Shown here: piece by piece, positions 28,149 to 37,427 of the stretch
Layout of the letters: every line of letters begins with the position of its first letter
How positions within the stretch are numbered: the first letter of the stretch is position 1
NCBI RefSeq assembly: GCF_004125265.1
Contig: NZ_RDTE01000003.1
Coordinates: 2,728,001 to 2,792,000, forward strand
Direction: 5' to 3'
Source of the DNA: Streptomyces lydicus
GTDB lineage: Bacteria; Actinomycetota; Actinomycetes; Streptomycetales; Streptomycetaceae
Length of the DNA stretch: 64,000 nt
The notes under the pieces: model-generated
What the model was told of the DNA's origin: nothing
Database searches by the model: none
What the model saw: the letters and a program-made list of their open reading frames with translations, nothing else
Made by a program: the position numbers and the translations under genes

Positions 28149-28805
28149 ATGGTCGCCCGCATGCACCACTCCGCCAGTCCCCGGAAGGGCCGCACGGGCC
28201 GCCCGCGCAGCGCCGAGACCGATTTCGCGATCCTGGACGCGACCCGGGCCGCACTCGTCGATCTGGGCTGGGGGCGGCTGACCATGAGCGATGTGGCGGC
28301 CCGTGCCGGTGTCGCCAAGACGACGCTCTACCGCCGCTGGGCCAACAAGAACGAGCTCGTCGTGGACGCCGTGGCGGTCCTCTTCGACGAGCTCGAACTC
28401 CCCGACCGGGGCTCTTTGCAGTCCGATATCGAGGGCGTGGTGCTGCAGTTCGGGGCGCTGCTCGCGCGGCCGGAGACCAAGACGGCGCTGATGGCCGTGG
28501 TCGCCGAGTCCACCGCCGACGAGGCGCTGCGCGAACGGATCCGCTCGGCGATCGTCGACCGCCAGAAGCGGCTGGTGCTGCTCGGCCGCTCGCGCGCCCA
28601 GGCCCGCGGCGAACTGCCCCCGGACGGCCCCGGTGCGGACGGCGAGCGGGCCGCCACCCGCAACATGGACCTGATCTTCGATGTGATCGCCGGGGCGATC
28701 GTGCACCGCACCCTGGTCAGCGGGGAGCCCGTGGATGCCGCGTGGGGACGCGACTTCACGGCCCTCTTCCTCACCGGGCTCTCCGGTCTGGGCGAGGGGG
28801 ACTGA
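28149..28805 (+). CDS. TetR-family transcriptional regulator
   Basis: A 218-residue regulator. The N-terminal HTH (about 27-73) reads AILDATRAALVDLGWGRLTM then SDVAARAGVAKTTLYRRWANKNELV. The rest is a helical ligand/dimer domain with a C-terminal TetR_C-type end. ATG 28149 or ATG 28161 may be the start; neither has a clear ribosome site. Its natural targets are itself and perhaps the divergent thioredoxin/TPR gene through the palindrome at 28041. The ligand is unknown. Confidence 0.92.
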   Translation: MVARMHHSASPRKGRTGRPRSAETDFAILDATRAALVDLGWGRLTMSDVAARAGVAKTTLYRRWANKNELVVDAVAVLFDELELPDRGSLQSDIEGVVLQFGALLARPETKTALMAVVAESTADEALRERIRSAIVDRQKRLVLLGRSRAQARGELPPDGPGADGERAATRNMDLIFDVIAGAIVHRTLVSGEPVDAAWGRDFTALFLTGLSGLGEGD

Positions 28806-28813
28806 GCCCGGCG

Positions 28814-28827
28814 GGCCGGCGCCGGCC
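28814..28827. terminator. GC palindrome between tetR and the epimerase gene
   Basis: A perfect 14-bp palindrome GGCCGGCGCCGGCC lies between convergent genes; it may be a bidirectional terminator, but there is no loop or T-run to support this. Confidence 0.3.
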
Positions 28828-28863
28828 GCGGCCCGGCACCGAGGCACCCCGCCGCGGCACCGG

Positions 28864-29865
28864 TCAGACCTGGTAGCGGTCCGCCGCGAACAGGCGCAGG
28901 TTCTCCGCCACCCACTCCGACGTCCGCTTCAGCCCCTGCTCCAGGGACACCTCAGGCCGCCACGAAGCCCACTCGCGGGCCCGGGAGTTGTCCGACAGCA
29001 GCCGCTCGACCTCACTGCCGGCGGGCCGCAGCCGCGCGGGGTCCACCACCACCTCGGCGTCCCGTCCCGAGGCCGCTATCAGCGCCTCGGCGAGCGCACC
29101 GATCGAGATCTCCCGCCCGGTACCGAGGTTGACGACCTCGCCCAGCGCCCGGTCGCAGTCGGCCAGCGCCAGGAAGCCGGCCGCGGTGTCCGTGACGTAG
29201 GTGAAATCACGGGTCGGGGTGAGCGAGCCCAGCTTGATCTGCCGGGCGCCCGCATGGAGTTGGGCCAGGATCGCGGGGATCACGGCGCGCGCGGACTGCC
29301 GGGGGCCGTAGGTGTTGAAGGGCCGCACCACCGTCACCGGCAGCCCGAAGGCGTGCCGGTGCGACAGCGCCATCATGTCCGCGCCGATCTTCGAGGCGGA
29401 GTACGGCGACTGCGGCTGCAGCGGGTGGTCCTCGCCGATCGGCGCGGTCAGCGCGGTCCCGTAGACCTCACTGGTGGAGGTGTGCACCAGCCGCCGCACC
29501 GCATGCCGCCGGCAGGCCTCCGCGACGTTCTCCGTCCCCACGACGTTCGTCTGCACATACGCGCCCGGCGAGTCGTAGCTGTACGGGATCCCGATCAGCG
29601 CGGCCAGATGGAAGACGGTGTCGCAGCCCTCGACGGCGTCCGACACCCGGCCCGCGTCGCGCACATCGCCCGCGACCATCTCGACCGGGCCGCCCGGCAC
29701 GAAATAGCGCGCCAGATTTCCCTTTTCGGCATACGGCTTGTAGTGGACGAACGCGCGCACCTCGGCGCCCGCCGCCACCAGCATGTCGACCAGGGTCGAG
29801 CCGATGAACCCCTCGGCCCCGGTGACCAGGACCCGGCGGCCCGTCCACTGCTGCGTGCTGTTCAT
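28864..29865 (-). CDS. NAD-dependent epimerase/dehydratase (nucleotide-sugar type)
   Basis: A 333-residue extended short-chain dehydrogenase. The NAD site GAEGFIGS lies at about 16-23, GDVRD and FHLAALIG follow, and the catalytic residues are the STSEVYG serine/threonine with Y155 and K159 of YSASK. PFNTYGPRQSARAVIP is typical of nucleotide-sugar 4,6-dehydratases and UDP-sugar 4-epimerases, so it probably modifies an NDP-sugar. The ATG overlaps the stop of the upstream MurG-like gene (ATGA), with GGAG upstream, so the two are co-translated and probably serve one glycan or glycolipid pathway. The exact reaction is not determinable here. Confidence 0.88.
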   Translation of the reverse strand: MNSTQQWTGRRVLVTGAEGFIGSTLVDMLVAAGAEVRAFVHYKPYAEKGNLARYFVPGGPVEMVAGDVRDAGRVSDAVEGCDTVFHLAALIGIPYSYDSPGAYVQTNVVGTENVAEACRRHAVRRLVHTSTSEVYGTALTAPIGEDHPLQPQSPYSASKIGADMMALSHRHAFGLPVTVVRPFNTYGPRQSARAVIPAILAQLHAGARQIKLGSLTPTRDFTYVTDTAAGFLALADCDRALGEVVNLGTGREISIGALAEALIAASGRDAEVVVDPARLRPAGSEVERLLSDNSRAREWASWRPEVSLEQGLKRTSEWVAENLRLFAADRYQV

Positions 29866-31025
29866 GCTGACTCCTTCATCGTGGGGTGGTGGTGGACCTG
29901 CGGGTGACCGGCGAGCGCCAGCACCTTGTCGGCCAGCAGGCCGGCGGCCCGCGCATGGGTGCCCGGGTCGGCGGCCGCGGCCATCGCGGCGAGCCGCACG
30001 GGATCGTCGAGAAGCGGGGTGACCAGCGCGTCCAACCGCTCCGCCGTGGTCTGCGGGTCGGGCAGCAGCAGCGCCGCCCCGGCGTCCGAGAGCACCCGGG
30101 CGTTATGGGTCTGGTGGTCGCCCGGCGCATGCGGATACGGCACGAGGACGGCCGGCATCCCGATGGTGGCCAGCTCGGCGACGGTCGCCGAACCGGCCCG
30201 GCACACCACGAGATCGGCGGCGGCGTACGCCAGATCCATCCGGTCCAGGTAGGGCACGGCCTCGGCGACCGCGTCCCCGCCGTTCGCCGCCAGCAGGGCC
30301 AAGGTCCGCTCCAGGGCCGCGGGCCCGGTCTTGATCAGCAGCCGGAGGTCACCGCGCGACCGGTAGCGGCCTGCCAGCCCCACCGCCGCCTCGGTCAGCC
30401 GGGCGGCCCCCAGGCTCCCGCCGTTGACCAGCAGCAGCCGCGCGCCGTCCGGTACGCCCAGGGCCCGGCGGGCGGTGGGCCGCAGCCCCGACCGGTCCAG
30501 CTCGGCCAGCGGGCCCACCAGCGGCATGCCGACCGTCTCGGCCCGCTCGCCGCCGGCCAGGTGCGCGCGGCTGCGGTCGAAGGCGAGGGCGAGGTGCGGG
30601 GTGAGCCGGGCCGCGAACTTGTTGGCCCGGCCGGGCACCGCGTTGGACTCGTGGACCAGGCTCGGCAGCCCGGCCAGCTTGGCCCCGACGATCACCGGGG
30701 CGCTGGGATAGCCGCCCATACCGACCGCGACCTGGGCTTTCTGTTCCTTGAGGAGCGCCCGGCACTGGGCACCCGAGCGCAGCAGCGCGGCCGGCAGCAG
30801 ATAGCGTCGGGCGCCGAGCGAGGGGTCGAAGGGAATCATGTCGACGGTGTGCAGCCGGTATCCGGCCCGGGGGATCAGCTCTGTCTCCAGGCCCCGTTCG
30901 GTCCCGACGAAGGAGATCACCGCATCGGGCACGGCCCGGCGCAGCGCGTCGGCGAGAGCGAGTCCCGGATAGATATGGCCGCCGGTGCCGCCCGCACCGA
31001 TCACGACGGAGAGTGGTGTGCGCAT
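29862..31025 (-). CDS. MurG-like glycosyltransferase (GT28)
   Basis: A 387-residue paralogue of MurG (UDP-GlcNAc:lipid-I transferase) lying outside the division/cell-wall cluster. It keeps the N-terminal GAGGTGGHIYPGLALADALR glycine-rich loop, HESNAVPGRANK, GGSLGA and the donor-site GSATVAELATIGMPAVLVPYPHAPGDHQTHNA region. It should be a peripheral membrane GT-B enzyme transferring a sugar from UDP to a lipid-linked or secondary-metabolite acceptor. It is the first gene of a pair with the epimerase and is divergent from a two-component operon. Start ATG 31025 fits homology; GTG 31034 is an alternative. Confidence 0.87.
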   Translation of the reverse strand: MRTPLSVVIGAGGTGGHIYPGLALADALRRAVPDAVISFVGTERGLETELIPRAGYRLHTVDMIPFDPSLGARRYLLPAALLRSGAQCRALLKEQKAQVAVGMGGYPSAPVIVGAKLAGLPSLVHESNAVPGRANKFAARLTPHLALAFDRSRAHLAGGERAETVGMPLVGPLAELDRSGLRPTARRALGVPDGARLLLVNGGSLGAARLTEAAVGLAGRYRSRGDLRLLIKTGPAALERTLALLAANGGDAVAEAVPYLDRMDLAYAAADLVVCRAGSATVAELATIGMPAVLVPYPHAPGDHQTHNARVLSDAGAALLLPDPQTTAERLDALVTPLLDDPVRLAAMAAAADPGTHARAAGLLADKVLALAGHPQVHHHPTMKESA

Positions 31026-31048
31026 GGCCGCCACGCTCGCGATACGCC

Positions 31049-31065
31049 CTAAGAAGCTTCTAAGA
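31049..31065. promoter_or_regulatory. CTAAGA direct repeat, 11-bp spacing, candidate OmpR-type site
   Basis: CTAAGA occurs at 31049 and 31060 with the 11-bp helical spacing typical of OmpR/PhoB-family binding sites, in the 57-bp gap between the MurG-like gene and the response regulator. AGAAGCTTCT in the centre is also palindromic. Confidence 0.5.
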
Positions 31066-31082
31066 GAGGTGTTTGGCAGCCT

Positions 31083-31805
31083 ATGTCCATGCCGCCCACG
31101 CCCGGGAACCCCCCAGCCCCCAAGATCCTCGTCGTCGACGACCAACCGGAGGTACGTGCCGCCGTCGAGGACGGCCTCGCCGTGGAGGGCTATACGGTGC
31201 GGGGCGCCGCCGACGGCCTGGCCGCCCTCTCGGAGGTCGCCGGCTGGCAGCCGGACGCCCTCGTCCTGGACGTGATGATGCCCGTCCTGGACGGCCTGGC
31301 GGTCTGCCGCCGGCTGCGTGCCCTGGACGACCGCACCCCGATCCTCGTGCTGACCGCGCTGGACTCGGTCAGCGAACGGGTCGACGGGCTCGACGCCGGC
31401 GCCGACGACTACCTCGTCAAGCCGTTCGCCCTGGACGAGTTGGTGGCCCGCGTCCGCGCCCTGCTGCGCCGGGCCGCCACCACGGCCGTCGACGACGTCC
31501 GGCTCTCCTTCGACGATCTGGTCGTCGACCCGCTGACCCGCACCGGCCACCGGGCCGGCCGGCCCCTGGAGTTCAGCCGCACCGAATGGGCGCTGCTGGA
31601 GCTGCTGTTGCTGCACCCCCGGCAGGTGCTGCCGCGCGAGGTGATCCTGGAGCGCGTCTGGGGCCGTGACTTCGGCCCCGACTCCAACTCCCTGGCGGTC
31701 TACATCGGTTATCTGCGCCGCAAACTGGAGGCGGGCGGCGAGCCCCGCCTCGTCCACACGGTGCACGGCGTGGGGTACCGCCTGGACCACGCGGAGGGCG
31801 CATGA
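31083..31805 (+). CDS. OmpR-family response regulator (MprA-like)
   Basis: A 240-residue regulator. The receiver domain (about 14-125) has VVDDQ, phospho-acceptor D63 ([12 protein letters not shown]), LTALDS and YLVKPF. The C-terminal winged HTH (about 145-236) has [20 protein letters not shown] and [10 protein letters not shown]. It is coupled to the downstream kinase by an ATGA overlap and probably binds the CTAAGA repeat upstream of its own gene. ATG 31083 or 31089 may be used. Confidence 0.94.
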   Translation: MSMPPTPGNPPAPKILVVDDQPEVRAAVEDGLAVEGYTVRGAADGLAALSEVAGWQPDALVLDVMMPVLDGLAVCRRLRALDDRTPILVLTALDSVSERVDGLDAGADDYLVKPFALDELVARVRALLRRAATTAVDDVRLSFDDLVVDPLTRTGHRAGRPLEFSRTEWALLELLLLHPRQVLPREVILERVWGRDFGPDSNSLAVYIGYLRRKLEAGGEPRLVHTVHGVGYRLDHAEGA

Positions 31806-33205
31806 CCGGCACCCGCGGCCTGGGGGCCCGCTGGCGGCGGCGCCGCCCGCTCCGCGCCCGGCTGGCGCTGGCCGCCTCGTCCGCGGTGGCGCTGGTGGCG
31901 GTCGGCGTCTGCGCGGCCGCGTTCGTGGTCATCGACTACCAGATGACCCGCCAGCTCGACCGCAACCTGGCCCTGACGTCCACCGAGATCCTGCGCGGGC
32001 GCCGGAACTGGGGCCCGACGCCGAGCGACACCCTCTGCCAGTACCCGGCTTCGTCGTGCTTCCAGATCGTGCCCGCCGACCCCGCCAAGGATCCGCGCAA
32101 GCCCTATGTGCTGCCCGTCTCCGACGCCACCCGGCAGGTCGCCGCCGGCCGGCACGAGGCGTTCTACAGCGAGCAGACCGTCGCCGGGCAGCCGGTCCGG
32201 ATGTATACCTCGCGCGTGTCGGGCAAGGACGAGGCGGTACAGGTCGCCCTGCGCTCCGACTCCGTCGACCGGAGCGTGGAGCAGGCCGCCCTGGCGCTGT
32301 CCGCGGTCGGCGGCGCCGGCGTCCTGCTGGCCGGCGCACTCGGATACTGGGTGTCCCGTACGGGCCTGGCGCCGGTCGCCCGGCTCACCGCCACCGCGGA
32401 ACGCATCGCCGCCACCCGCGACGCCCGCCACCGCATCGAACTGCCCCCGGGCCCGCCCGCCCGGGAGGACGAGATCACCCGCCTGGCCACCAGCTTCAAC
32501 ACCATGCTCGGCGAGCTGGAGCAGTCGGTCGCCTCCCAGCGCCGCCTGGTCGCCGACGCCTCCCACGAGCTGCGCACCCCGCTGACGGCGCTGCGCACCA
32601 ACGCCGAACTCCTGGCCCGCGCCGGCCGGCTGACCGACGCCCAGCGCGACCGCGCCTCGGCCGCGCTGGGCCGCCAGCTGCGCGAGGTCACCACCCTGGT
32701 CAACGACCTGATCGAACTGGCCCGTGACGAGGAGCCGCAGCCCCTGGTGGAGCAGGTGCGCCCGGCCGCCCTCCTGGAGCACGCGGTGGGCGTGGCCCGC
32801 GAACACTGGCCGGAGATCACCTTCACCACCGCCCTCGCCCCCGCCGCGGCCGGTGTCACGATCCCCGGTGTGCCGCCCCGGCTGTCCCGGCTGCTGTCCA
32901 ACCTCCTCGACAACGCCGCGAAGTTCTCCCCGCCGGGCGGCCCGGTCGACACCGAACTCACCTTCTCCTCAGGCGCGTTGGAGCTGACGGTCCGTGACCA
33001 CGGCCCCGGCATCGCCGAGGCCGACCTCCCCCATGTCTTCGACCGCTTCTACCGCGCCGAGGCGGCCCGCGCCCTGCCGGGCTCCGGCCTGGGCCTGGCC
33101 ATGGCCCGCCAGATCGCCCGCGCCCACGACGCCGAACTCACCGCCGAGCGGGCGCCGGGGGGCGGGGCGCTGTTCCGGCTGCGGATGCCGGTCGCGGCGG
33201 CCTGA
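31802..33205 (+). CDS. Sensor histidine kinase (MprB-like)
   Basis: A 467-residue membrane kinase. There are two transmembrane helices (about 22-44 and 160-182) around an extracytoplasmic sensor of about 115 residues, then a HAMP domain, a HisKA domain with phospho-acceptor H255 ([12 protein letters not shown]), and an HATPase domain with [18 protein letters not shown] and GSGLGLAMA. It starts inside the regulator stop codon (overlap 4 bp). The signal is unknown; mycobacterial MprAB, which it resembles, responds to envelope stress. Confidence 0.94.
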   Translation: MTGTRGLGARWRRRRPLRARLALAASSAVALVAVGVCAAAFVVIDYQMTRQLDRNLALTSTEILRGRRNWGPTPSDTLCQYPASSCFQIVPADPAKDPRKPYVLPVSDATRQVAAGRHEAFYSEQTVAGQPVRMYTSRVSGKDEAVQVALRSDSVDRSVEQAALALSAVGGAGVLLAGALGYWVSRTGLAPVARLTATAERIAATRDARHRIELPPGPPAREDEITRLATSFNTMLGELEQSVASQRRLVADASHELRTPLTALRTNAELLARAGRLTDAQRDRASAALGRQLREVTTLVNDLIELARDEEPQPLVEQVRPAALLEHAVGVAREHWPEITFTTALAPAAAGVTIPGVPPRLSRLLSNLLDNAAKFSPPGGPVDTELTFSSGALELTVRDHGPGIAEADLPHVFDRFYRAEAARALPGSGLGLAMARQIARAHDAELTAERAPGGGALFRLRMPVAAA

Positions 33206-33438
33206 CCTGAAGGCGCGTGTGCGCGAAGCGATCGTGCTGTCGTGGTGCGCGCCCATCGACTCGGGCTTGCCGCCGACCCTGGAGATCTCGTGCCGTACGG
33301 TATCCGGCGTCCGCAGTAGCCGAACGCAGGAATATGACGGCCCACTTCACCTTCAATGCACCTGCACCGCATTGGCCATGGCGTCGGCGCGCGACAGCCT
33401 CCCGCACTCTCCGGCGACCAGGAAGAGAAAGATTTCCC

Positions 33439-34062
33439 GTGTCCAAGCCCCTCCGCACGAACGGCCAAATCTCGTTCGGCACTCGATGCGCCCTCTTGTC
33501 GCTCTTTGCCGTCCTCTTCCTGGCCAGTGCCATGTTCACCGTAAAAGGCCTGGCCGCGGCGGGCTTCACGGGCACACCCGGAACCTTCACGGTCAAGGAG
33601 TGCGCACAGCACCGCGACACCGGCTCGCGGCACTCGACCACGTCGTCCCCCGCATACGACTGCACCGGACATTTCCGTTCGGAGGACGGCAAGTCCGTGA
33701 ACAATGACGCGTCCATGAGCGGACTCGACACCCGTTACTCCGCCGGTATCCGCCTGCCGTCCCAGAAAGACACCGGAAAATCCGCTTTCGGCTTCCTGAT
33801 TCCGGACTACGCCCTCACCAGCCGCGGGGAGATCACCAAGAACTTCATGTGCGCTTTCGGCTTCCTGCTCTTCGCTCCTTTTCTCCTCTACTCCTGGCTC
33901 ACGGGCGCTGCGGAAACCGGCGGCACGGTTCGCCAGGCGCGGGAGAGGTGGCGCGCGACCGCCGGGACCCGCACCCGCACCATCGTCCTCACCACCGGTG
34001 GCGTCATCCTCTTCGGTGTGCTGGTCGTCAGCCCGGTCCTCGGGTTCGTGCTGGCGCCCTGA
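33439..34062 (+). CDS. Membrane protein of unknown function
   Basis: I recognise no family. The 207-residue protein has a transmembrane helix near the N-terminus (about 14-38) and an extracytoplasmic domain of about 90 residues with two cysteines (VKECAQH and YDCTGHF) that could form a disulfide. Two more helices follow (about 134-156 and 178-207), split by a basic segment RQARERWRATAG. Start GTG 33439 has GGAAGAGAAAG upstream; an earlier start would add an implausible Arg-rich stretch. It lies alone, 233 bp after a sensor kinase gene with nothing notable in the gap, and may be a target of that system. Confidence 0.65.
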   Translation: MSKPLRTNGQISFGTRCALLSLFAVLFLASAMFTVKGLAAAGFTGTPGTFTVKECAQHRDTGSRHSTTSSPAYDCTGHFRSEDGKSVNNDASMSGLDTRYSAGIRLPSQKDTGKSAFGFLIPDYALTSRGEITKNFMCAFGFLLFAPFLLYSWLTGAAETGGTVRQARERWRATAGTRTRTIVLTTGGVILFGVLVVSPVLGFVLAP

Positions 34063-34179
34063 CCCGGCGGGACGGACCACGGCTGCCGGGAGCCGCAACC
34101 TCCGAGAACCGGCGAAGGCCCCGAGCGCTCCGGATCACCGGGCTCTCAGGGCCTGTCGCGGGCTCACGGACTCGGGGGC

Positions 34180-35880
34180 TCAGAACCCGGCCGGCTCCGT
34201 ATAGACCCCCCACTCGTCCCGCAGCACACCGCAGATCTCACCGAGCGTCGCCTCGGCGCGTACGGCCTCCAGCATCGGCTCGATCATGTTGCCGCCGGCC
34301 CTGGCGGCTTCCAGCATCGCCTTCAGGGAGGCCTGGACCCTGGCGTCGTCCCGGGCCTCCTTGCGGGCCGCGAGCACCCGCACCTGCTCGCGCTCGACCT
34401 CGTGGCTGACCCGCAGGATCTCCAGGTCGCCGGTGACCGAGCCGTGGTGGCAGTTGACGCCGACGACCTTCTTGTCGCCCTTCTCCAGCGCCTGCTGGTA
34501 GCGGAAGGCGGACTCGGCGATCTCGCCGGTGAACCAGCCGTCCTCGATGCCGCGCAGGATGCCGGAGGTCATCGGGCCGATCGGGTGCTCGCCGTTCGGG
34601 ACCGCCCGCCGGCCGCGCTCCTTGATCTGCTCGAAGATCTTCTCGGCGTCCGCCTCGATCCGGTCGGTCAGCGACTCGATGAACCACGAGCCGCCGAGCG
34701 GGTCCGCCACGTTGGCGACGCCGGTCTCCTCCATCAGCACCTGCTGGGTGCGCAGCGCGATCTCCGCGGCCTGCTCACTGGGCAGCGCCAGGGTCTCGTC
34801 CAGCGCGTTGGTGTGCAGCGAGTTGGTGCCGCCGAGCACGGCCGCCAGCGCCTCGACGGCGGTCCGTACGACGTTGTTGTACGGCTGCTGGGCGGTCAGC
34901 GAGACCCCTGCGGTCTGGGTGTGGAAGCGCAGCCACTGCGCCTTCTCGCTCGTCGCGCCGTAGACGTCCCGCATCCAGCGGGCCCAGATCCGGCGCGCGG
35001 CGCGGAACTTGGCGATCTCCTCGAAGAAGTCGAGATGCGCGTCGAAGAAGAAGGACAGGCCGGGGGCGAAGGTGTTGACGTCCAGGCCGCGGGAGAGGCC
35101 GAGCTCCACATAGCCGAAGCCGTCGGCGAGCGTGTACGCCAGCTCCTGCGCGGCCGTCGCGCCCGCCTCGCGGATGTGGTAGCCGGAGACCGAGAGCGGC
35201 TTGTACGCGGGGATGCCGCGCGCGCAGTGCTCCATCAGGTCGCCGATCAGACGCAGATGCGGCTCGGGCTGGAAGAGCCATTCCTTCTGCGCGATGTACT
35301 CCTTGAAGATGTCCGTCTGCAGGGTGCCGTTGAGGACGCCCGGGTCGATGCCCTGCCGTTCGGCGGCCACCAGATACATGCAGAAGACCGGGACGGCGGG
35401 CCCGCTGATCGTCATGGACGTCGTGACGTCGCCCAGCGGGATGTCCTGGAACAGGACCTCCATGTCGGCCGCCGAGTCGATGGCGACGCCGCAGTGGCCG
35501 ACCTCGCCCAGCGAGCGCGGGTCGTCGGAGTCCCGGCCCATGAGGGTGGGCATGTCGAAGGCGACCGAGAGGCCGCCGCCGCCCGCCTTGAGGATCATCT
35601 TGTAGCGCTCGTTGGTCTGCTCGGCGTTGCCGAAGCCGGCGAACTGGCGGATGGTCCAGGTCCGCCCGCGATAGCCGGTCGGGTACAGCCCCCGCGTGAA
35701 GGGGTACTCGCCCGGCCAGCCGATCCGCTCGAACCCCTCCACCGAGTCCCCGGGCCGGGGCCCGTACGCCGGCTCGACGGGATCACCCGAGAGCGTGGTG
35801 AAGTCCGCGTCCCGCTTCCGGGCGGAGTCGTACCGAGCCTGCCAGCGGCGGCGGCCCTCATCGATCGCGTCAGCGTCCAT
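34180..35880 (-). CDS. icmA: Isobutyryl-CoA mutase large subunit
   Basis: IcmA (566 residues) is the substrate-binding subunit of the B12-dependent isobutyryl-CoA mutase that interconverts isobutyryl-CoA and n-butyryl-CoA. The length equals that of known IcmA proteins, and the B12-binding domain is absent; a separate icmB would supply it. The substrate fingerprint is visible: F80 in IRQFAGF (tyrosine in methylmalonyl-CoA mutase) and Q198 in YIAQKEW (arginine in that enzyme), both at the published ICM positions. The ATG at 35880 is preceded by a TAAATT box only 7 nt away and lacks a clear ribosome site, suggesting a leaderless message. meaB, a thiolase and methylmalonyl-CoA epimerase lie 9-12 kb away. 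Confidence 0.95.
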   Translation of the reverse strand: MDADAIDEGRRRWQARYDSARKRDADFTTLSGDPVEPAYGPRPGDSVEGFERIGWPGEYPFTRGLYPTGYRGRTWTIRQFAGFGNAEQTNERYKMILKAGGGGLSVAFDMPTLMGRDSDDPRSLGEVGHCGVAIDSAADMEVLFQDIPLGDVTTSMTISGPAVPVFCMYLVAAERQGIDPGVLNGTLQTDIFKEYIAQKEWLFQPEPHLRLIGDLMEHCARGIPAYKPLSVSGYHIREAGATAAQELAYTLADGFGYVELGLSRGLDVNTFAPGLSFFFDAHLDFFEEIAKFRAARRIWARWMRDVYGATSEKAQWLRFHTQTAGVSLTAQQPYNNVVRTAVEALAAVLGGTNSLHTNALDETLALPSEQAAEIALRTQQVLMEETGVANVADPLGGSWFIESLTDRIEADAEKIFEQIKERGRRAVPNGEHPIGPMTSGILRGIEDGWFTGEIAESAFRYQQALEKGDKKVVGVNCHHGSVTGDLEILRVSHEVEREQVRVLAARKEARDDARVQASLKAMLEAARAGGNMIEPMLEAVRAEATLGEICGVLRDEWGVYTEPAGF

Positions 35881-35887
35881 ACCCCCG

Positions 35888-35917
35888 AATTTACTTGGAC
35901 GTCCTAGTACTTGTCGA
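35888..35917 (-). promoter_or_regulatory. Predicted icmA promoter (leaderless)
   Basis: On the minus strand TCGACA (35917-35912), an 18-nt spacer and TAAATT (35893-35888) end 7 nt before the ATG. This is a good housekeeping-type promoter that would start transcription at the start codon. Confidence 0.6.
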
Positions 35918-35987
35918 CGGGAGACTGCCACGAGTTGCCCCTCGCACCGTCGGTGTCACACTCCGTAACGGATGCCGGACAACGCAA

Positions 35988-36055
35988 ACGCGCCCGCCCG
36001 GCATCCGGGACAGGCGCGTATGAGCAGGTCATCAGGGGCGCCGTCGGACGGCGCC
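35988..36055 (-). terminator. Two hairpins downstream of the DUF3817 gene
   Basis: Hairpin one (35988-36019) pairs ACGCGCC..CCGG with CCGG..GGCGCGT. Hairpin two (36037-36055) is a perfect 9-bp-arm palindrome GGCGCCGTC/GACGGCGCC. Together they should terminate the DUF3817 transcript before icmA. Confidence 0.7.
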
Positions 36056-36069
36056 GGGGCGGACCGGCT

Positions 36070-36106
36070 GCGGTCAGGCCTTCAGCCGTCCGCGGTCAGG
36101 CCTTCA
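36070..36106. repeat. 15-bp direct repeat duplicating the DUF3817 stop region
   Basis: GCGGTCAGGCCTTCA occurs at 36070-36084 and 36092-36106. The second copy contains the DUF3817 stop codon, so this is a small duplication of the gene's 3' end. Confidence 0.7.
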
Positions 36107-36428
36107 CCGGCTCCGGAGCGTCATCGGCGATCAGCGGCTCGACCTCCCGCACCACCTGGCGCTCCACGAAGAAGGCGGCGGTGGGGATGGTGCCCGCGAT
36201 CAGCACCCACAGCAGCTTGCCGAACTTCCACCTGGCCTTGGAGCCCAGGTCGAAGGCGAACACCAGGTAGATGATGTAGAGCACGCCGTGGATCTGCGAG
36301 ACGACGAGGGTGAGGTCCTTGCCCATCCCGAAGCCGTACTTGAAAACCATGCATGTGCAGAGCACCAGCAGCATCACGGCGGTGATGTAGGCCATCGCCC
36401 GGTAACGGGTCAGGACGCTTCGCTTCAT
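36096..36428 (-). CDS. DUF3817 membrane protein
   Basis: A 110-residue protein with three to four hydrophobic segments. The DUF3817 pattern is visible: RYRAMAYITAVMLLVLC near the start, then VVSQIHGVLYIIYLVFAFDL and LLWVLIAGTIPTAAFFVERQV. Function is unknown; members are small actinobacterial inner-membrane proteins. A TACGCT box lies 6 nt before the ATG, so a leaderless transcript is possible. It is 76 bp downstream of a MarR gene on the same strand. A second DUF3817 gene lies at 37424-37774. Confidence 0.85.
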   Translation of the reverse strand: MKRSVLTRYRAMAYITAVMLLVLCTCMVFKYGFGMGKDLTLVVSQIHGVLYIIYLVFAFDLGSKARWKFGKLLWVLIAGTIPTAAFFVERQVVREVEPLIADDAPEPVKA

Positions 36429-36504
36429 GCCCCGAGCGTAACGGCCCGTTCCGGGGCGATCTTCGCCGCCCCCCTGTGCACACCGGGCCGGGCGGCGGCG
36501 CCCG

Positions 36505-37014
36505 CTACTCGTCCTGGAAGTCCTCCGCCGCCACCCGCAACGGCCGCAGCATCGCGAAGATCTCCCCGCACTCCTCGGCGTCGTACGTCCCGAGCCCGAA
36601 GTCCATCGCCATCAGATCGCGGGTCGCCGCGTCGCACACCTCGCGGCCCTTGTCCGTGATGGTGGCGAGCGTGCCCCGCCCGTCGTTCGGGTTCGGCCGC
36701 TTGGCCACGAGACCGGACTTCACCAGCCGGTCGACGGTGTTGGTCACCGAGGTCGGATGCACCATCAGCCGCTCGCCGATCTTCGACATCGGCAGCTCAC
36801 CGGCCTTGGAGAAGGTCAGCAGCACCAGCGCCTCGTAGCGGGCGAAGGTCAGCCCGTACGGTTTGACCACCGCGTCCACCTCGGCCAGCAGGATCTGATG
36901 GGCGCGCATGATCGAGGTGATGGCGGCCATCGAGGGCACGGCGCCCCATCGCTGCCGCCACAGTTCGTCGGCGCGCGCGATGGGATCGAAAGCAAGGCTG
37001 AGCGGCTTCGGCAC
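36505..37014 (-). CDS. MarR-family transcriptional regulator
   Basis: A 169-residue winged-helix regulator. The dimerisation helices flank the HTH at about 60-125, with MSKIGERLMVHPTSVTNTVDRLVKSGLV and the wing KRPNPNDGRGTLATITDKGREV. The GTG start is fixed by MPKPLSLAFDPI; a TAGGGT box lies 7 nt upstream, suggesting a leaderless transcript. It may control the downstream DUF3817 gene. The ligand is unknown. Confidence 0.92.
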   Translation of the reverse strand: MPKPLSLAFDPIARADELWRQRWGAVPSMAAITSIMRAHQILLAEVDAVVKPYGLTFARYEALVLLTFSKAGELPMSKIGERLMVHPTSVTNTVDRLVKSGLVAKRPNPNDGRGTLATITDKGREVCDAATRDLMAMDFGLGTYDAEECGEIFAMLRPLRVAAEDFQDE

Positions 37015-37115
37015 GCTTGCGACCCTACCGGGCGCTCACATGGTGGTCAGCCGTGTCTCAGTTTTCGATACCGGCAAGCGGTACGGGCGGCCCGCACGCC
37101 CCTGTGCCCACCGGC

Positions 37116-37427
37116 TCAGGAGCGCCGGGCGTCGCCCTCGGCGAGGTACCGCTCCACGGTTTCCACCTTCGAGGTCAGTCCGTCCGTGACGCCGGGCCGG
37201 ATATCGGCCTTGAGGACCAGGGAGACCCGACCGGAACGCGCCTCGACGGCCGCGACCGCGCGCTTGACGACGTCCATGACCTCGTCCCACTCCCCTTCGA
37301 GGGAGGTGAACATCGCGTCCGTGCGGTGCGGCAGCCCCGACTCGCGGACGACCCGGACCGCGTCGGCGACGTACTCGCCGACGTCCTCGCCGACACCCAG
37401 AGGGCTCACGGAGAAGGCGACGATCAT
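37116..37427 (-). CDS. MTH1187-family (thiamine-binding-type) protein
   Basis: A 103-residue protein of the MTH1187/YkoF-like family (formerly DUF77). It begins [11 protein letters not shown] and continues with [20 protein letters not shown] and [18 protein letters not shown], matching the family's ferredoxin-like fold. Members form small oligomers and some bind thiamine-like ligands. The ATG overlaps the stop of the upstream DUF3817 gene (ATGA), so the two are translated together. Confidence 0.88.
   Translation of the reverse strand: MIVAFSVSPLGVGEDVGEYVADAVRVVRESGLPHRTDAMFTSLEGEWDEVMDVVKRAVAAVEARSGRVSLVLKADIRPGVTDGLTSKVETVERYLAEGDARRS

Noticed and set aside
33206..33438. N-terminal extension of the orphan membrane protein
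   Set aside because: It would be Arg/Cys-rich and unlike a natural N-terminus; GTG 33439 has a ribosome site and leads directly to the first helix.
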